Source: Evansella caseinilytica (GTDB lineage Bacteria > Bacillota > Bacilli > Bacillales > Salisediminibacteriaceae). From it: DNA of 64,000 bases. The position numbers and the translations under genes were made by a program. Position 1 is the stretch's first letter. Every line of letters starts with the position of its first letter. The stretch lies in assembly GCF_900107275.1 (NCBI RefSeq), contig NZ_FNPI01000004.1, forward strand, positions 124,001-188,000, in the 5' to 3' direction. Under the pieces are notes generated by a model. It saw only the letters and a program-made list of their open reading frames with translations, did no database searches and was not told the origin of the DNA. Shown here in pieces: positions 38,182 to 47,313 of this stretch.

Positions 38182-39795
38182 TTGGAAAAGGTTTATCGAT
38201 ATGCCGTCAAAGGAGAAAAAACAGCTGGCGATGAGCTGATTTTGACAGAAGCAGCATGTGAGTTTTTGGCAGAACTTCACGATGTTTTTCATGAGCGTCA
38301 AGCAAAGCTTCTTGAAAAACGGGGCAAAAAACAGAGAGCCATCGATGCGGGGACACTACCCGCCTTTCGGAAGGAGACGGAACACATCCGCCGCGAAAAA
38401 TGGAAGATTGCCGATATTCCTGATGATATTAAAGATCGTCGGGTGGAAATTACCGGACCTGCGGGAAATAGAAAAATGGTGATCAACGCATTGAATTCCG
38501 GAGCAAAAGTGTTTATGGCTGATTTTGAAGATGCGAACTCTCCGACTTGGGAAAATTGCATTCAAGGTCAATTAAATATGTATGATGCAGTGCGCAAGTC
38601 AATTAATTTTACTGCGGGAAACGGAAAAAACTACCGGCTGCGTAATGATGCCGCGGTGCTGTTTGTCCGACCGCGAGGCTTACACTTGAAAGAAGAGCAT
38701 TTTCAAGTGGACGGAACATCGATGTATGCTTCGCTGTTCGACTTTGGCTTATACTTTTTTCATAATGCGACGGAGCTTGTTTCCCGGGGAAGCGGACCGT
38801 ACTTCTATCTTCCGAAGCTGGAATACTGGGAAGAAGCCGCATACTGGAATGATATATTCATTTACGCGCAGCAAAGGCTTGATTTGAACAACGGCACGAT
38901 TAAAGCGACTGTGCTGATCGAAACGTTGACGGCGGTGTTTGAAGCCGATGAAATCTTACACGCGCTTCGGGAACACAGCGCCGGCTTAAATTGTGGCAGA
39001 TGGGACTATATTTTTAGCTATATTAAAAAACTGCATAAGCATGACAAGTATATTTTGCCGGATCGGTCGCAAGTTACTATGACTGTCCACTTTATGAGAG
39101 CATATTCTTTGTATGTCATTCAGACTTGCCATCAACGCGGTGCCCATGCGATGGGAGGCATGGCTGCCCAAATTCCGATAAAAAACGATGACCAGAAGAA
39201 TATCAAGGCATTGCAAAAGGTCCGGGAAGACAAGATCAGGGAGGTGAGGGACGGTCATGACGGCACTTGGGTGGCGCATCCAGGGCTCGTTCCGGTGGCG
39301 ATGGCTGTGTTCAATGAATATATGCCGGCGGCTAATCAAATTACCAGGCTCCGCAACGATGACGCCGTTCAGGCGGAGGACTTGCTGACGGTGCCAAAAG
39401 GCAGCATTACAGAAAAAGGACTGCGGCAAAACATCATCGTCGCCCTGCGGTACATGGAAGCCTGGCTCCGTGGTTACGGGGCGGTGCCGATTTTTCATCT
39501 GATGGAAGATGCGGCGACGGCGGAAATTTCACGGACGCAAGTATGGCAGTGGATTAAGCATCCCGACGGAAAGTTGGAAAATGGCCGAAAAATCGATGTA
39601 AACCTTGTAAAGCAAATAACCGAAGAAGAACTGCAAATGATAAAAGTAGAAATGAATGAACAATCATTCACAACAGATGAGCTGGAGCGGGCAAAAGCGT
39701 TATTCCTGGAAATGATAAGCAGCGATGAACTGGTAGAGTTCATGACGATACCTGCCTATAAACATTTAATAGATAAGGGGAGAGATTCATGTTGA
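38182..39795 (+). CDS. aceB: malate synthase A
   Basis: Condenses glyoxylate with acetyl-CoA to malate in the glyoxylate shunt. The 537-residue length is typical of the A isoform. Visible motifs are [46 protein letters not shown] and the substrate region [10 protein letters not shown]. The start is TTG 38182, eight bases after AGGAGGG. It overlaps aceA by 7 bp. Confidence 0.97.
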   Translation: MEKVYRYAVKGEKTAGDELILTEAACEFLAELHDVFHERQAKLLEKRGKKQRAIDAGTLPAFRKETEHIRREKWKIADIPDDIKDRRVEITGPAGNRKMVINALNSGAKVFMADFEDANSPTWENCIQGQLNMYDAVRKSINFTAGNGKNYRLRNDAAVLFVRPRGLHLKEEHFQVDGTSMYASLFDFGLYFFHNATELVSRGSGPYFYLPKLEYWEEAAYWNDIFIYAQQRLDLNNGTIKATVLIETLTAVFEADEILHALREHSAGLNCGRWDYIFSYIKKLHKHDKYILPDRSQVTMTVHFMRAYSLYVIQTCHQRGAHAMGGMAAQIPIKNDDQKNIKALQKVREDKIREVRDGHDGTWVAHPGLVPVAMAVFNEYMPAANQITRLRNDDAVQAEDLLTVPKGSITEKGLRQNIIVALRYMEAWLRGYGAVPIFHLMEDAATAEISRTQVWQWIKHPDGKLENGRKIDVNLVKQITEEELQMIKVEMNEQSFTTDELERAKALFLEMISSDELVEFMTIPAYKHLIDKGRDSC

Positions 39796-41063
39796 AAAAC
39801 AAGATAAGGGAATTGGAGAAGGAGTGGCTGTCAGAACGTTGGTACGGCATTGAACGGCCGTATTCAACGGAGGATGTGGTGAAGCTGAGAGGCTCCATTT
39901 TTATTGAACATACGCTGGCGAAGACCGGTTCGGAAAAATTCTGGGGGATGGTTAATGAGGAAAATTACGTCCATGCCCTCGGGGCTTTGACCGGCAATCA
40001 AGCGGTACAGCAAGTGAAGGCGGGCCTGAAAGCGATTTATTTAAGCGGCTGGCAAGTTGCCGCGGATGCCAACCTGTCCGGTCACATGTACCCGGACCAG
40101 AGTCTTTACCCGGCAAACAGCGTTCCTCATGTTGTCAAGCGAATGAACCAGGCGCTTCAGCGGGCCGATCAAATTGAGCACAGCGAAGGCGGAGCAACAA
40201 GAGATTGGTTTGTACCGATTGTGGCTGATGCCGAAGCCGGCTTCGGCGGAATGCTAAACGTCTATGAACTGATGAAAGGGATGATCGAGGCGGGCGCCGC
40301 CGCGGTGCATTTTGAAGACCAGCTGTCATCGGAAAAAAAATGTGGCCATTTAGGCGGCAAAGTGCTTCTACCGACACAACAGGCAATAAGAAACTTGATT
40401 GCCGCACGACTGGCGGCGGATGTCATGGGAGTTCCGACGGTGATCATCGCGAGAACCGATGCCAACGCTGCAAATTTAATAACGAGTGATGTTGATGAAT
40501 ATGATCATCCGTTCATTACCGGCGAACGTACTGCAGAAGGTTTTTTCCGCACGAAAGCCGGACTGGAGCAAGCGATTCACCGTGGATTGGCATATGCTCC
40601 TTATGCTGATATGATATGGTGCGAAACGTCGGAGCCAAACGTGGAGGAGGCGCGACGATTTGCCGAAGCAATCCATGAACGGTTCCCGGGAAAGCTGTTG
40701 GCGTACAATTGCTCCCCTTCCTTTAACTGGAAGAAAAAATTAGATGATGTTACGATCGCAAGATTCCAGGAGCAGCTTGGGGAAATGGGCTATAAATTTC
40801 AATTCGTCACCCTTGCCGGGTTTCACGCTTTAAACCACAGCATGTTCCAACTAGCCAAAGATTATAAGGAAAGCGGGATGAGTGCCTATTCCAGACTGCA
40901 GGAGTCGGAATTCATCAGTGAAAAGGATGGTTATACAGCTGCGAAGCACCAACGGGAGGTAGGAACAGGTTATTTCGATTTAGTTTCGACGATTGTATCC
41001 GGCGGCACGTCCTCGACGACTGCCTTAAAAGGTTCGACAGAAGAAGAGCAATTCACAACTTGA
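39789..41063 (+). CDS. aceA: isocitrate lyase
   Basis: Splits isocitrate into succinate and glyoxylate. It has 424 residues. The catalytic signature KKCGHLGG lies near residues 181-188; the metal-site regions [10 protein letters not shown] and ARTDANAA and the C-terminal [12 protein letters not shown] are present. The start is ATG 39789, inside the aceB end, with GGGGAGAG upstream. The shunt is absent from B. subtilis but common in other Bacillaceae. With acsA it implies growth on acetate or fatty acids. Confidence 0.97.
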   Translation: MLKNKIRELEKEWLSERWYGIERPYSTEDVVKLRGSIFIEHTLAKTGSEKFWGMVNEENYVHALGALTGNQAVQQVKAGLKAIYLSGWQVAADANLSGHMYPDQSLYPANSVPHVVKRMNQALQRADQIEHSEGGATRDWFVPIVADAEAGFGGMLNVYELMKGMIEAGAAAVHFEDQLSSEKKCGHLGGKVLLPTQQAIRNLIAARLAADVMGVPTVIIARTDANAANLITSDVDEYDHPFITGERTAEGFFRTKAGLEQAIHRGLAYAPYADMIWCETSEPNVEEARRFAEAIHERFPGKLLAYNCSPSFNWKKKLDDVTIARFQEQLGEMGYKFQFVTLAGFHALNHSMFQLAKDYKESGMSAYSRLQESEFISEKDGYTAAKHQREVGTGYFDLVSTIVSGGTSSTTALKGSTEEEQFTT

Positions 41064-41082
41064 TAACAACAAGAGTGAAAAC

Positions 41083-41180
41083 TGACGGAATAATGCGATA
41101 AAACGACGGGAATAATCTCAATTTTGACGGAATTACTGATCAAAGTGACGGGAAAAAGTTAAATATCGGCGGAATGGCGT
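41083..41180. repeat. five-unit array with an exact 21-bp period
   Basis: The motif YGRCGGRAA (TGACGGAAT, CGACGGGAA, TGACGGAAT, TGACGGGAA, CGGCGGAAT) begins at 41083, 41104, 41125, 41146 and 41167, always 21 bp apart, that is two DNA turns. The bases between motifs are AT-rich and not conserved. It lies just after aceA and about 130 bp upstream of the next promoter. Confidence 0.85.
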
Positions 41181-41310
41181 TTCCAAACGCTGGGAATCGT
41201 AGGCCGAAAGCTGTTACGGAGCGCTACCCTCTCTTTTATCATGCATTGATTATAATGTTCATAAAATTGTAACATTTTCATATAAAAAATTTTCTGCGAA
41301 CGAAAAAGCG

Positions 41311-41339
41311 TACACATTTTTATGGATAAGTTTTATAAT
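41311..41339 (+). promoter_or_regulatory. sigma-A promoter of the DUF952 gene
   Basis: TACACA (41311-41316), a 17-bp spacer and TATAAT (41334-41339), 38 bp upstream of the start. Confidence 0.65.
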
Positions 41340-41376
41340 CAATGTGGGAATGATGTAAAGGAGGGGGAACTCAATA

Positions 41377-41712
41377 ATGATCTATCATTTGCTTACCAAA
41401 GGGGAATGGGAGAAAGCAAAGAAAGAGGAAGTATATTGGCCGGAATCGTTGGATAAAGAAGGGTTTATCCATTGCTTGACAAAGGATCAGCTTCTGAAAG
41501 CAGGAAGCGGGCTTCTTCCAAACGAAGCGGAAGCCGTATTGTTAAAAGTCAATTCACATTTATTGGAGAGCCTTGTCGTATTTGAAGATTTATCAGAGCT
41601 TGGGGAAATGTACCCGCATATATACGGTCATATCAATCTCGAGGCCGTTGTTGCTGTATATGAAATGAAACGAAATCAGGAACAGCGGTTTGTTTTTCCG
41701 GAAGCGATATAG
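41377..41712 (+). CDS. DUF952 protein
   Basis: A 111-residue DUF952 protein. Characteristic parts are YHLLTKGEWEKAK, EGFIHCLTKDQL and the C-terminal HIYGHINLEAVVAVYEM. The conserved His/Cys and IYG-H residues suggest an enzymatic pocket, but no activity is established to my knowledge. AAAGGAGGGGG precedes the ATG. It is monocistronic between its own promoter and a bidirectional terminator. Confidence 0.85.
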   Translation: MIYHLLTKGEWEKAKKEEVYWPESLDKEGFIHCLTKDQLLKAGSGLLPNEAEAVLLKVNSHLLESLVVFEDLSELGEMYPHIYGHINLEAVVAVYEMKRNQEQRFVFPEAI

Positions 41713-41728
41713 AGCATGTACTTATAAG

Positions 41729-41768
41729 GGGGTGTGTCAAAAGGAGATTTTCCTTTTTGGCACACCCC
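41729..41768. terminator. bidirectional terminator hairpin, GGGGTGTCT family copy 2
   Basis: GGGGTGTGTCAAAAGGA (41729-41745) pairs with TCCTTTTTGGCACACCCC (41751-41768) with minor irregularity. It lies between the converging DUF952 and ABC-F genes and has A/T-rich stretches usable in both directions. Confidence 0.8.
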
Positions 41769-41774
41769 ATTTAT

Positions 41775-43373
41775 TCACTTCATCTTTGTTTTTAACTCGA
41801 TGTATTCATCATATGTCATTTCTTTATCGAATACACCGGTATCTTTGATTTCAATGATGCGATTTGCAATCGACTGATTTAACTGGTGATCATGCGATGT
41901 AAAGATGATTGCGCCTTGAAATTGGATCAATCCGTTATTCAACGCAGTAATCGATTCTAAATCAAGGTGGTTCGTCGGATCATCAAGCAGCAAAACATTG
42001 GCGCCGCTGAGCATCATTTTTGACAGCATGCAACGTACCTTTTCGCCTCCGGACAATACGCTCGCTTTTTTCTTCGCTTCTTCTCCGGAAAACAGCATCC
42101 GTCCTAAAAAACCGCGCAGAAATGTTTCCGTCTGATCTTCAGGGGAAAACTGGCGCAGCCAGTCGACTAAGTTCAATTCACAGCCGTTAAAATATTCGGC
42201 GTTATCCTTTGGCAAATAGGACTGCGAGGTGGTGATTCCCCATTTATATGATCCGCTGTCAGGCGCCATCTCACCGGCAAGAATCTTCAGCAATGCCGTT
42301 TTCGCGATTTCGTTTGCGCCTACGAGGGCGACTTTGTCATCCTTATTCAAGACGAAGCTCACATTATCGAGCACTTTAACGCCATCGATCGTCTTTGTTA
42401 AGCCATCCACCTGAAGCAGGTCATTGCCGATTTCCCGCGCCGGCTTGAAATGAATGTAAGGGTAGCGGCGGGATGATGGCTTGATATCATCCAATTCAAT
42501 TTTTTCCAGCAATTTTTTCCGTGATGTTGCCTGCTTTGATTTGGAAGCATTGGCGCTGAACCGGGCGATAAATGCTTGCAGCTCCTTGATTTGCTCTTCC
42601 TTTTTTTTGTTTTGCTCCTGCGCCATCCGTAAAGCCAACTGACTGGATTCGTACCAAAAATCATAGTTTCCTACATATATCTGGATTTTTCCAAAATCAA
42701 GATCGGCGATGTGAGTACAGACTTTGTTCAGGAAGTGGCGGTCATGGGAGACGACAATGACCGTGTTTTCAAATTGAATCAGGAATTCTTCAAGCCACTG
42801 GATCGCTTCGATGTCCAAGTGGTTGGTAGGCTCGTCCAGGAGCAGGACATCCGGATTGCCGAATAGCGCCTGTGCGAGCAGCACTTTCACTTTTTCGCCT
42901 CCGGACAAATCCGCCATTTTTTTCTGATGCAGCTCTTCATTGATTCCGAGCCCTTTCAGCAGGATCGCCGCATCGGATTCGGCTTCATAGCCGTTCATTT
43001 CCGCGAACTCTCCTTCTAACTCCGCCGCTTTCATCCCGTCTTCGTCGGAAAAGTCCGGCTTCATATATATGGCATCTTTTTCTTTCATGACTTGATAAAG
43101 TCGTTGATGGCCCATGATAACCACTTCGAGTACAACCTGCTCCTCGTATTCAAAATGGTTTTGCTTTAATACGGCAAGCCTTTGACCAAACGGCATATGA
43201 ACGTCGCCGGTCTGAGACTCGATTTCCCCGGACAATATTTTTATAAACGTTGATTTCCCTGCTCCGTTGGCGCCGATTAAGCCGTAGCAATTGCCGGGAG
43301 TGAACTTAATATTGACATCTTCAAACAGCTTCCGATCACCGAAACGCAAGCTGACATTTGTAACTGTAATCAT
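41775..43373 (-). CDS. ykpA: ABC-F family ATPase (YkpA/YbiT-like)
   Basis: A soluble 532-residue protein with two ABC domains joined by a charged linker; ABC-F proteins act on ribosomes. The first domain has Walker A GANGAGKST, signature LSGGEKV and LLLDEPTNHLD. The second has a degenerate P-loop, GANEIAKTA, but a regular LSGGEKVRC and LLLDDPTNHLD. A similar degenerate second P-loop is recalled in B. subtilis YkpA, so it is a family trait and not decay. The start is ATG 43371-43373 on the minus strand, after AGGATGAGATAGG. Confidence 0.92.
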   Translation of the reverse strand: MITVTNVSLRFGDRKLFEDVNIKFTPGNCYGLIGANGAGKSTFIKILSGEIESQTGDVHMPFGQRLAVLKQNHFEYEEQVVLEVVIMGHQRLYQVMKEKDAIYMKPDFSDEDGMKAAELEGEFAEMNGYEAESDAAILLKGLGINEELHQKKMADLSGGEKVKVLLAQALFGNPDVLLLDEPTNHLDIEAIQWLEEFLIQFENTVIVVSHDRHFLNKVCTHIADLDFGKIQIYVGNYDFWYESSQLALRMAQEQNKKKEEQIKELQAFIARFSANASKSKQATSRKKLLEKIELDDIKPSSRRYPYIHFKPAREIGNDLLQVDGLTKTIDGVKVLDNVSFVLNKDDKVALVGANEIAKTALLKILAGEMAPDSGSYKWGITTSQSYLPKDNAEYFNGCELNLVDWLRQFSPEDQTETFLRGFLGRMLFSGEEAKKKASVLSGGEKVRCMLSKMMLSGANVLLLDDPTNHLDLESITALNNGLIQFQGAIIFTSHDHQLNQSIANRIIEIKDTGVFDKEMTYDEYIELKTKMK

Positions 43374-43409
43374 TACCTATCTCATCCTCTGCATAATAAA
43401 GTCTATGAA

Positions 43410-43438
43410 ATTATACCATGTTCGGCAGCCGATGACGA
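43410..43438 (-). promoter_or_regulatory. extended -10 promoter of the ABC-F gene
   Basis: TCGTCA (43433-43438), a 17-bp spacer and TATAAT (43410-43415) preceded by TGG, close to an extended -10 element. Confidence 0.6.
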
Positions 43439-43517
43439 GATTGGAATTTTTCATCACATGCCCATCCTCTCTACATATAAATAAACAGACAGATAAAGTA
43501 AGGGGAGGGGAGGAGAA

Positions 43518-43937
43518 ATGTATAGTATCAACCAGGAAGAAATGAAGCAATTTTTAGCTGATTTACAGCATGCAATAAATGGAGAGTACAGTGCCGTGGA
43601 GTGTTATGGAAAAATGGCAGGCTTGGCTTCCAATCAGAAGGAGCAGGAGCAAATCCTTGAAATACGGCAGGATGAAAAAAAGCATTTGCAACAGTTTATG
43701 CAAATTTATGCGGCGTTGACGGGGAAGCAGTATCAGCCGAAGATAACGGAGGAATGCCCGGCGAATTATCGACTTGCATTGTTGGCAGCCTTTGAAGATG
43801 AACAAAACACCACGGATTTTTATCATGAGCTGGCCGATCGGGCTCCGCAGGCACAAATCCGCAAGCTGTTCCGACGGGCGGCGGCCGATGAACAGCATCA
43901 TGCTGTCTGGTTTTTATCCTATTTAACGATTCGTTAG
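43518..43937 (+). CDS. ferritin-like/rubrerythrin-type diiron protein
   Basis: A 139-residue four-helix protein. Carboxylate and His ligands appear in the expected pattern: EYSAVECYGKM (E about 24/28), DEKKHLQQF, DEQNTTDFYHEL and ADEQHHAVWF, that is two E-x6-Y and two ExxH half-sites. It lacks the rubredoxin domain of full rubrerythrin. GGGGAGGGGAGG precedes the ATG. A role in iron or peroxide handling is inferred. It is followed by a GTCCGG repeat. Confidence 0.85.
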   Translation: MYSINQEEMKQFLADLQHAINGEYSAVECYGKMAGLASNQKEQEQILEIRQDEKKHLQQFMQIYAALTGKQYQPKITEECPANYRLALLAAFEDEQNTTDFYHELADRAPQAQIRKLFRRAAADEQHHAVWFLSYLTIR

Positions 43938-43952
43938 TGGTGGGGAGGGAGC

Positions 43953-44059
43953 TTGAGTCCGGTCCGGTTGAACCGTAATCAAAATGACCGGACTCAAATC
44001 AAGAGCAATCAAGACTATGAAAGAGTTTGAGTCCGGCCAAACTGAACCGGACTCAAACT
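43953..44059. repeat. GTCCGG hairpin repeat, copies 2 and 3
   Basis: Two hairpins in tandem. The first has arms TTGAGTCCGGTC (43953-43964) and GACCGGACTCAA (43986-43997). The second has AGTTTGAGTCCGG (44024-44036) and CCGGACTCAAACT (44047-44059) with a 10-base loop. Bases 43969-43999 are identical to 898-928. It lies between converging genes, as copy 1 does. Confidence 0.85.
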
Positions 44060-44124
44060 GCTAATGCTGAGCATCATGAAGATTGACACTGGCCCTCTTA
44101 AGACCATGTAAATTGGATTACGCT

Positions 44125-45927
44125 TTATTCATAGCTTTTTTCTAAATCATCGACTAAGCTTCCGACATAATTCACAGCAAGCCGGATCGTGTCCGGGTTG
44201 GTCATATCGACACCTGCGTGTTTCATCAGCTCCAGCGGCTTCATTGTCCCGCCTGCTTTAAGCACTTCCAGCCAGCGGTCGACAGCAGGCTGACCTTCTT
44301 GTTGAATCCGTTTCATTACCGCGGTGGAAGCCGTCAAACCAGCAGAATACGTATATGGATATAAACCCATGTAATAGTGCGGCTGTCTCATCCATGTTAG
44401 TCCAGCAAGTTCATCGAGTTCGACAGCATCTCCCCAGAAGCCAGACAAAACTTCTCGCTTTAACCCGGTGAGCGTCGCTGCCGTATGCGGCTTACCTTCC
44501 TCGGCATGGGCATATACCCGCCGCTGAAATTCTCCTTCCAGCAGGTGGGTGACAAAGTTGTGGTAATACGTTCCTAAAAACTGCAAAATAATCCAGCGTT
44601 TCATTCGCGGCTCCGTCGTCGTTTTCAACAAATGATTCCCGAGGATCAATTCATTCATCGTTGAAGGGGCTTCGATGAAATACATCGACGGTCGGGTGTC
44701 GGCAATCCGTTGATGCTTATTCGCCAAATAGAAATGCCCCGCATGGCCCAGCTCGTGCGCCAGAATAAATGCGCCTCGCATCGTATCCTTCCAGGTCATT
44801 AAAATAAATGGGTGGGAACCATACGGGCTCGAGCAAAACGCACCGGTCATTTTCCCGATGTTATCAGCGCGGTCTACCCAGCGTTCCGTCAATGCCTGTG
44901 TCATGATAGCGCCATATTCCGGACCGAGAAGGGCCAGCGCATCCAATATCAGCTCAGAGGTCTTCTCGAACGTAGTTTCTGGCTGGAAATCCGGATCAAG
45001 AGGGGCCTTCAGGTCGCAAAATTTCATTTCGTCCAAGCCGAGGACTTTTTTCTTTAAGCGAGCATATCGCTGCATGTGCGGCGCCAGTTCGTTATAAATG
45101 ATGTTCAATTGATTTTCATACATCTCTTTCGACACTTTTTGCGGATGCAAAAGCATCACTGTCGCATCATCGTAGTTTCTGATTTTCGCCAGCTCCACAT
45201 GCTTTTTTATTTCCGTCGCATAGACGGCAGCATATGTATTTTCATACTGCTTCAATGTTTTGGTAAAAGAGGCATATGCGTTCCTTCGTTCCTCCAAATT
45301 CGAGGAAAATTCATATTTATCCTCAAACAAGGCGAAAGAAAGGGGCTGCTGTTCTCCCTTTCCGTCAGCAAAGGAGTCGAATACCAAATCATTGGATTTG
45401 CTCGTAGAATAAATCCGGTATGGAGCATCGTGAATTTCCCCTAAGGCGGCAAGAATTTTTTCTGATTCCGGAGAAAGGGCGTGCCGTTTTTTCTCTAGCA
45501 TCGTCTCCAGCGGAATGCGGTAGCGCGCCAATTTTTTCTCTTCCTTAAAATAGCTGTCGATATGTTCTTCAGGAAGGGAAAGAATTTCTGCTTCAATAAA
45601 GGAAAGGGAGGCGTTGATCTTAGTGAGTGTTGCACTCATTAACGCATAGTTTGTTTGAGATTCTGGATTAGTTCCGTCTTCCGTCATTTTTAAGTTGGCG
45701 TAGGTCGCAACCAGAATCATCTTCTCATTCAGTTTTTCCTGTGCTTCAAGACATAACAACAGCTTTTCAGCACCTTGGGCAAGCGCGCCGTTAAATTGTA
45801 AAATATGCTGGGCAGAGTCTTCCAGGTTCGCTAATTCCTTTTTCCAAGCACCTATGGAAGGAAATAAATCCTCCAGCTTCCAAGTGTGTTCGACTTGGAC
45901 TTCGCTCCGTTTTGTCAATTCAGGCAT
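44125..45927 (-). CDS. pepF: oligoendopeptidase F (M3 family)
   Basis: A 600-residue cytosolic zinc oligopeptidase. The zinc site is HELGH near residues 389-393 (ILAHELGHAGHFYL), followed by a downstream Glu in IEAPSTMNELILG; DPDFQPETTFEK and YYMGLYPYTYSAG are typical of PepF. AAGGAGAT precedes the ATG. It degrades medium-length peptides; overproduction inhibits sporulation in B. subtilis. A long dispersed element lies just upstream in the same orientation. Confidence 0.93.
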   Translation of the reverse strand: MPELTKRSEVQVEHTWKLEDLFPSIGAWKKELANLEDSAQHILQFNGALAQGAEKLLLCLEAQEKLNEKMILVATYANLKMTEDGTNPESQTNYALMSATLTKINASLSFIEAEILSLPEEHIDSYFKEEKKLARYRIPLETMLEKKRHALSPESEKILAALGEIHDAPYRIYSTSKSNDLVFDSFADGKGEQQPLSFALFEDKYEFSSNLEERRNAYASFTKTLKQYENTYAAVYATEIKKHVELAKIRNYDDATVMLLHPQKVSKEMYENQLNIIYNELAPHMQRYARLKKKVLGLDEMKFCDLKAPLDPDFQPETTFEKTSELILDALALLGPEYGAIMTQALTERWVDRADNIGKMTGAFCSSPYGSHPFILMTWKDTMRGAFILAHELGHAGHFYLANKHQRIADTRPSMYFIEAPSTMNELILGNHLLKTTTEPRMKRWIILQFLGTYYHNFVTHLLEGEFQRRVYAHAEEGKPHTAATLTGLKREVLSGFWGDAVELDELAGLTWMRQPHYYMGLYPYTYSAGLTASTAVMKRIQQEGQPAVDRWLEVLKAGGTMKPLELMKHAGVDMTNPDTIRLAVNYVGSLVDDLEKSYE

Positions 45928-46014
45928 GTGATCATCTCCTTATACAAAATTATTTCGATAGACGAATTAAAAATAGTATACTACAAATGAGCGAAGGAAA
46001 GTAAGATATTTCTT

Positions 46015-46134
46015 TAAGAGGATGTTCAAAAAGTCCAAGATACAGCGCCTGTGAATCTCATCGCTGCTCGCGACTGCCGCGCTTCGACGTGCTTGTCGCT
46101 GTTGTGTCCTTCTTTTGAACACAACCTTTAATAG
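46015..46134 (-). repeat. GTTCAAAAAG element, long form (minus orientation)
   Basis: Read on the minus strand it begins TTGTGTTCAAAAGAAGGAC and ends GGACTTTTTGAACATCCTC, with the internal stem partners ACAGCG and CGCTGT shared with the copies at 49298 and 52658. It ends 88 bp upstream of pepF in the sense direction. Confidence 0.8.
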
Positions 46135-46186
46135 CAAGGATAAAATGAAATGTTTCAAGTCCACTGGCATAAAATAGCTTCCTGAA

Positions 46187-46214
46187 TTGAAAACTAATAT
46201 CATTACATTACAAT
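46187..46214 (+). promoter_or_regulatory. candidate sigma-A promoter of the HD-GYP gene
   Basis: TTGAAA (46187-46192), a 16-bp spacer and TACAAT (46209-46214), 25 bp upstream of the start codon. Confidence 0.55.
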
Positions 46215-46239
46215 AGCTGGTTGAAGGTGAAAGATCATT

Positions 46240-47193
46240 GTGAAAGTTCCTCATATGGCGTTGCTGTACAATACGACATTTTGCCGCAGCTGCTTTTTCG
46301 TCCTGTGGTTATTAAGCATTATTCTCAATGCGTACGTTCTGGAAGATCATCCGCTTTACGTGCTGTTTATTTTAACGGTGATATTTGGCGGACTCGGTTA
46401 CTATAATCAGCCGAAAAATGTCATCGCAGGGTTGGGAGTACTCGTCGTCATGTCTCGAATCATCCTCATTCCGGACTCACCGATGAATTACTTCGCACAC
46501 TTCATCACCTATACGACGATCATGCTGATTTCCGTAGAGTTAATGAAGAATTATCGGCAAACGAAGGAAAGCAGCATTGAATTAGTTCTAGCTTTGGCGA
46601 ATTCGTTAGATTCCCGCGATTCTTATACCGGCACACATTCCAAAAACGTCGCCAAATACGCGTATATGATTGCGAAGGAAATGTCGTTGCCACAGACCAA
46701 ATGCGATGATATTTATACGGGCGGCTTGCTGCACGATATCGGTAAAATAGGCATTCCTGAACATCTGCTAACCAAAAATGGAAAATTGACCGCGGAAGAG
46801 TACAAAGTCATTCAGCAGCACACAGTCATCGGCTACGACACTATCAAGCATATCAGCAGCTTTCGAGATGCCGGCATATTGGACATGGTCCGCCACCATC
46901 ATGAACGCTTTGACGGAAAAGGCTATCCGGATGGACTGAAAGGAAGGAACATCCCGTTGGCGGCGAGAATCATAGCTCTTGCGGACGCGTTTGATGCAAT
47001 GACTTCCCGCCGTCTTTACAGGGGGAGGCTGGAATGGGACGAGATCCTGCACGAGATCAAGGCAAACAAGGGAACACAGTTTGATCCTGAGGCAACCGTT
47101 AGCTTCATGTCGATGTTAAAGCGGGAGGGAGCAAGTCTCATTTTTCGTCAAGAGGATGTAAAAAATGAGGTGACAGTTCCCCGACGAAAGTAA
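46240..47193 (+). CDS. membrane HD-GYP domain phosphohydrolase
   Basis: A 317-residue protein. Four to five N-terminal transmembrane segments (about 18-110) are followed by an HD-GYP domain. The metal motif HDIGK is near residue 165 and the GYP signature HHHERFDGKGYP near 219-230; LADAFDAMTSRRLYR follows. HD-GYP enzymes often hydrolyse cyclic di-GMP, and the complete signature suggests activity; the signal sensed by the membrane part is unknown. The start is GTG 46240, after AAGGTGAAAG; the ATG five codons later is an alternative. Confidence 0.88.
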   Translation: MKVPHMALLYNTTFCRSCFFVLWLLSIILNAYVLEDHPLYVLFILTVIFGGLGYYNQPKNVIAGLGVLVVMSRIILIPDSPMNYFAHFITYTTIMLISVELMKNYRQTKESSIELVLALANSLDSRDSYTGTHSKNVAKYAYMIAKEMSLPQTKCDDIYTGGLLHDIGKIGIPEHLLTKNGKLTAEEYKVIQQHTVIGYDTIKHISSFRDAGILDMVRHHHERFDGKGYPDGLKGRNIPLAARIIALADAFDAMTSRRLYRGRLEWDEILHEIKANKGTQFDPEATVSFMSMLKREGASLIFRQEDVKNEVTVPRRK

Positions 47194-47208
47194 AGGAACA
47201 GATTACAA

Positions 47209-47263
47209 AAAAACAGCCCCCGATCCCGTACATAACTGCCGCGATCTGCAGGAGACTGTTTTT
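47209..47263. terminator. terminator between the HD-GYP gene and the converging membrane gene
   Basis: AAAAACAG (47209-47216) and CTGTTTTT (47256-47263) enclose a GC-rich imperfect hairpin. A- and T-runs at the two ends allow it to work both ways. Confidence 0.55.
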
Positions 47264-47313
47264 CATTGCAAGAGTATGTTCAAAAAGATGAAAGCAGTTT
47301 TTTTGGACAACTG

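Noticed and set aside
37916-38239. 107-codon frame over the aceB leader
   Set aside because: It overlaps the Cys-rich 56-codon gene in another frame, has no ribosome site and runs into aceB; the small zinc-finger frame has far better support.
41083-41180. CRISPR array
   Set aside because: The units are too short (21 bp total), no palindromic repeat is present and no cas gene is in the window.
41775-43373. Degenerate second P-loop of the ABC-F protein as a sign of decay
   Set aside because: A similarly altered motif is recalled in B. subtilis YkpA, so it looks like a family trait.
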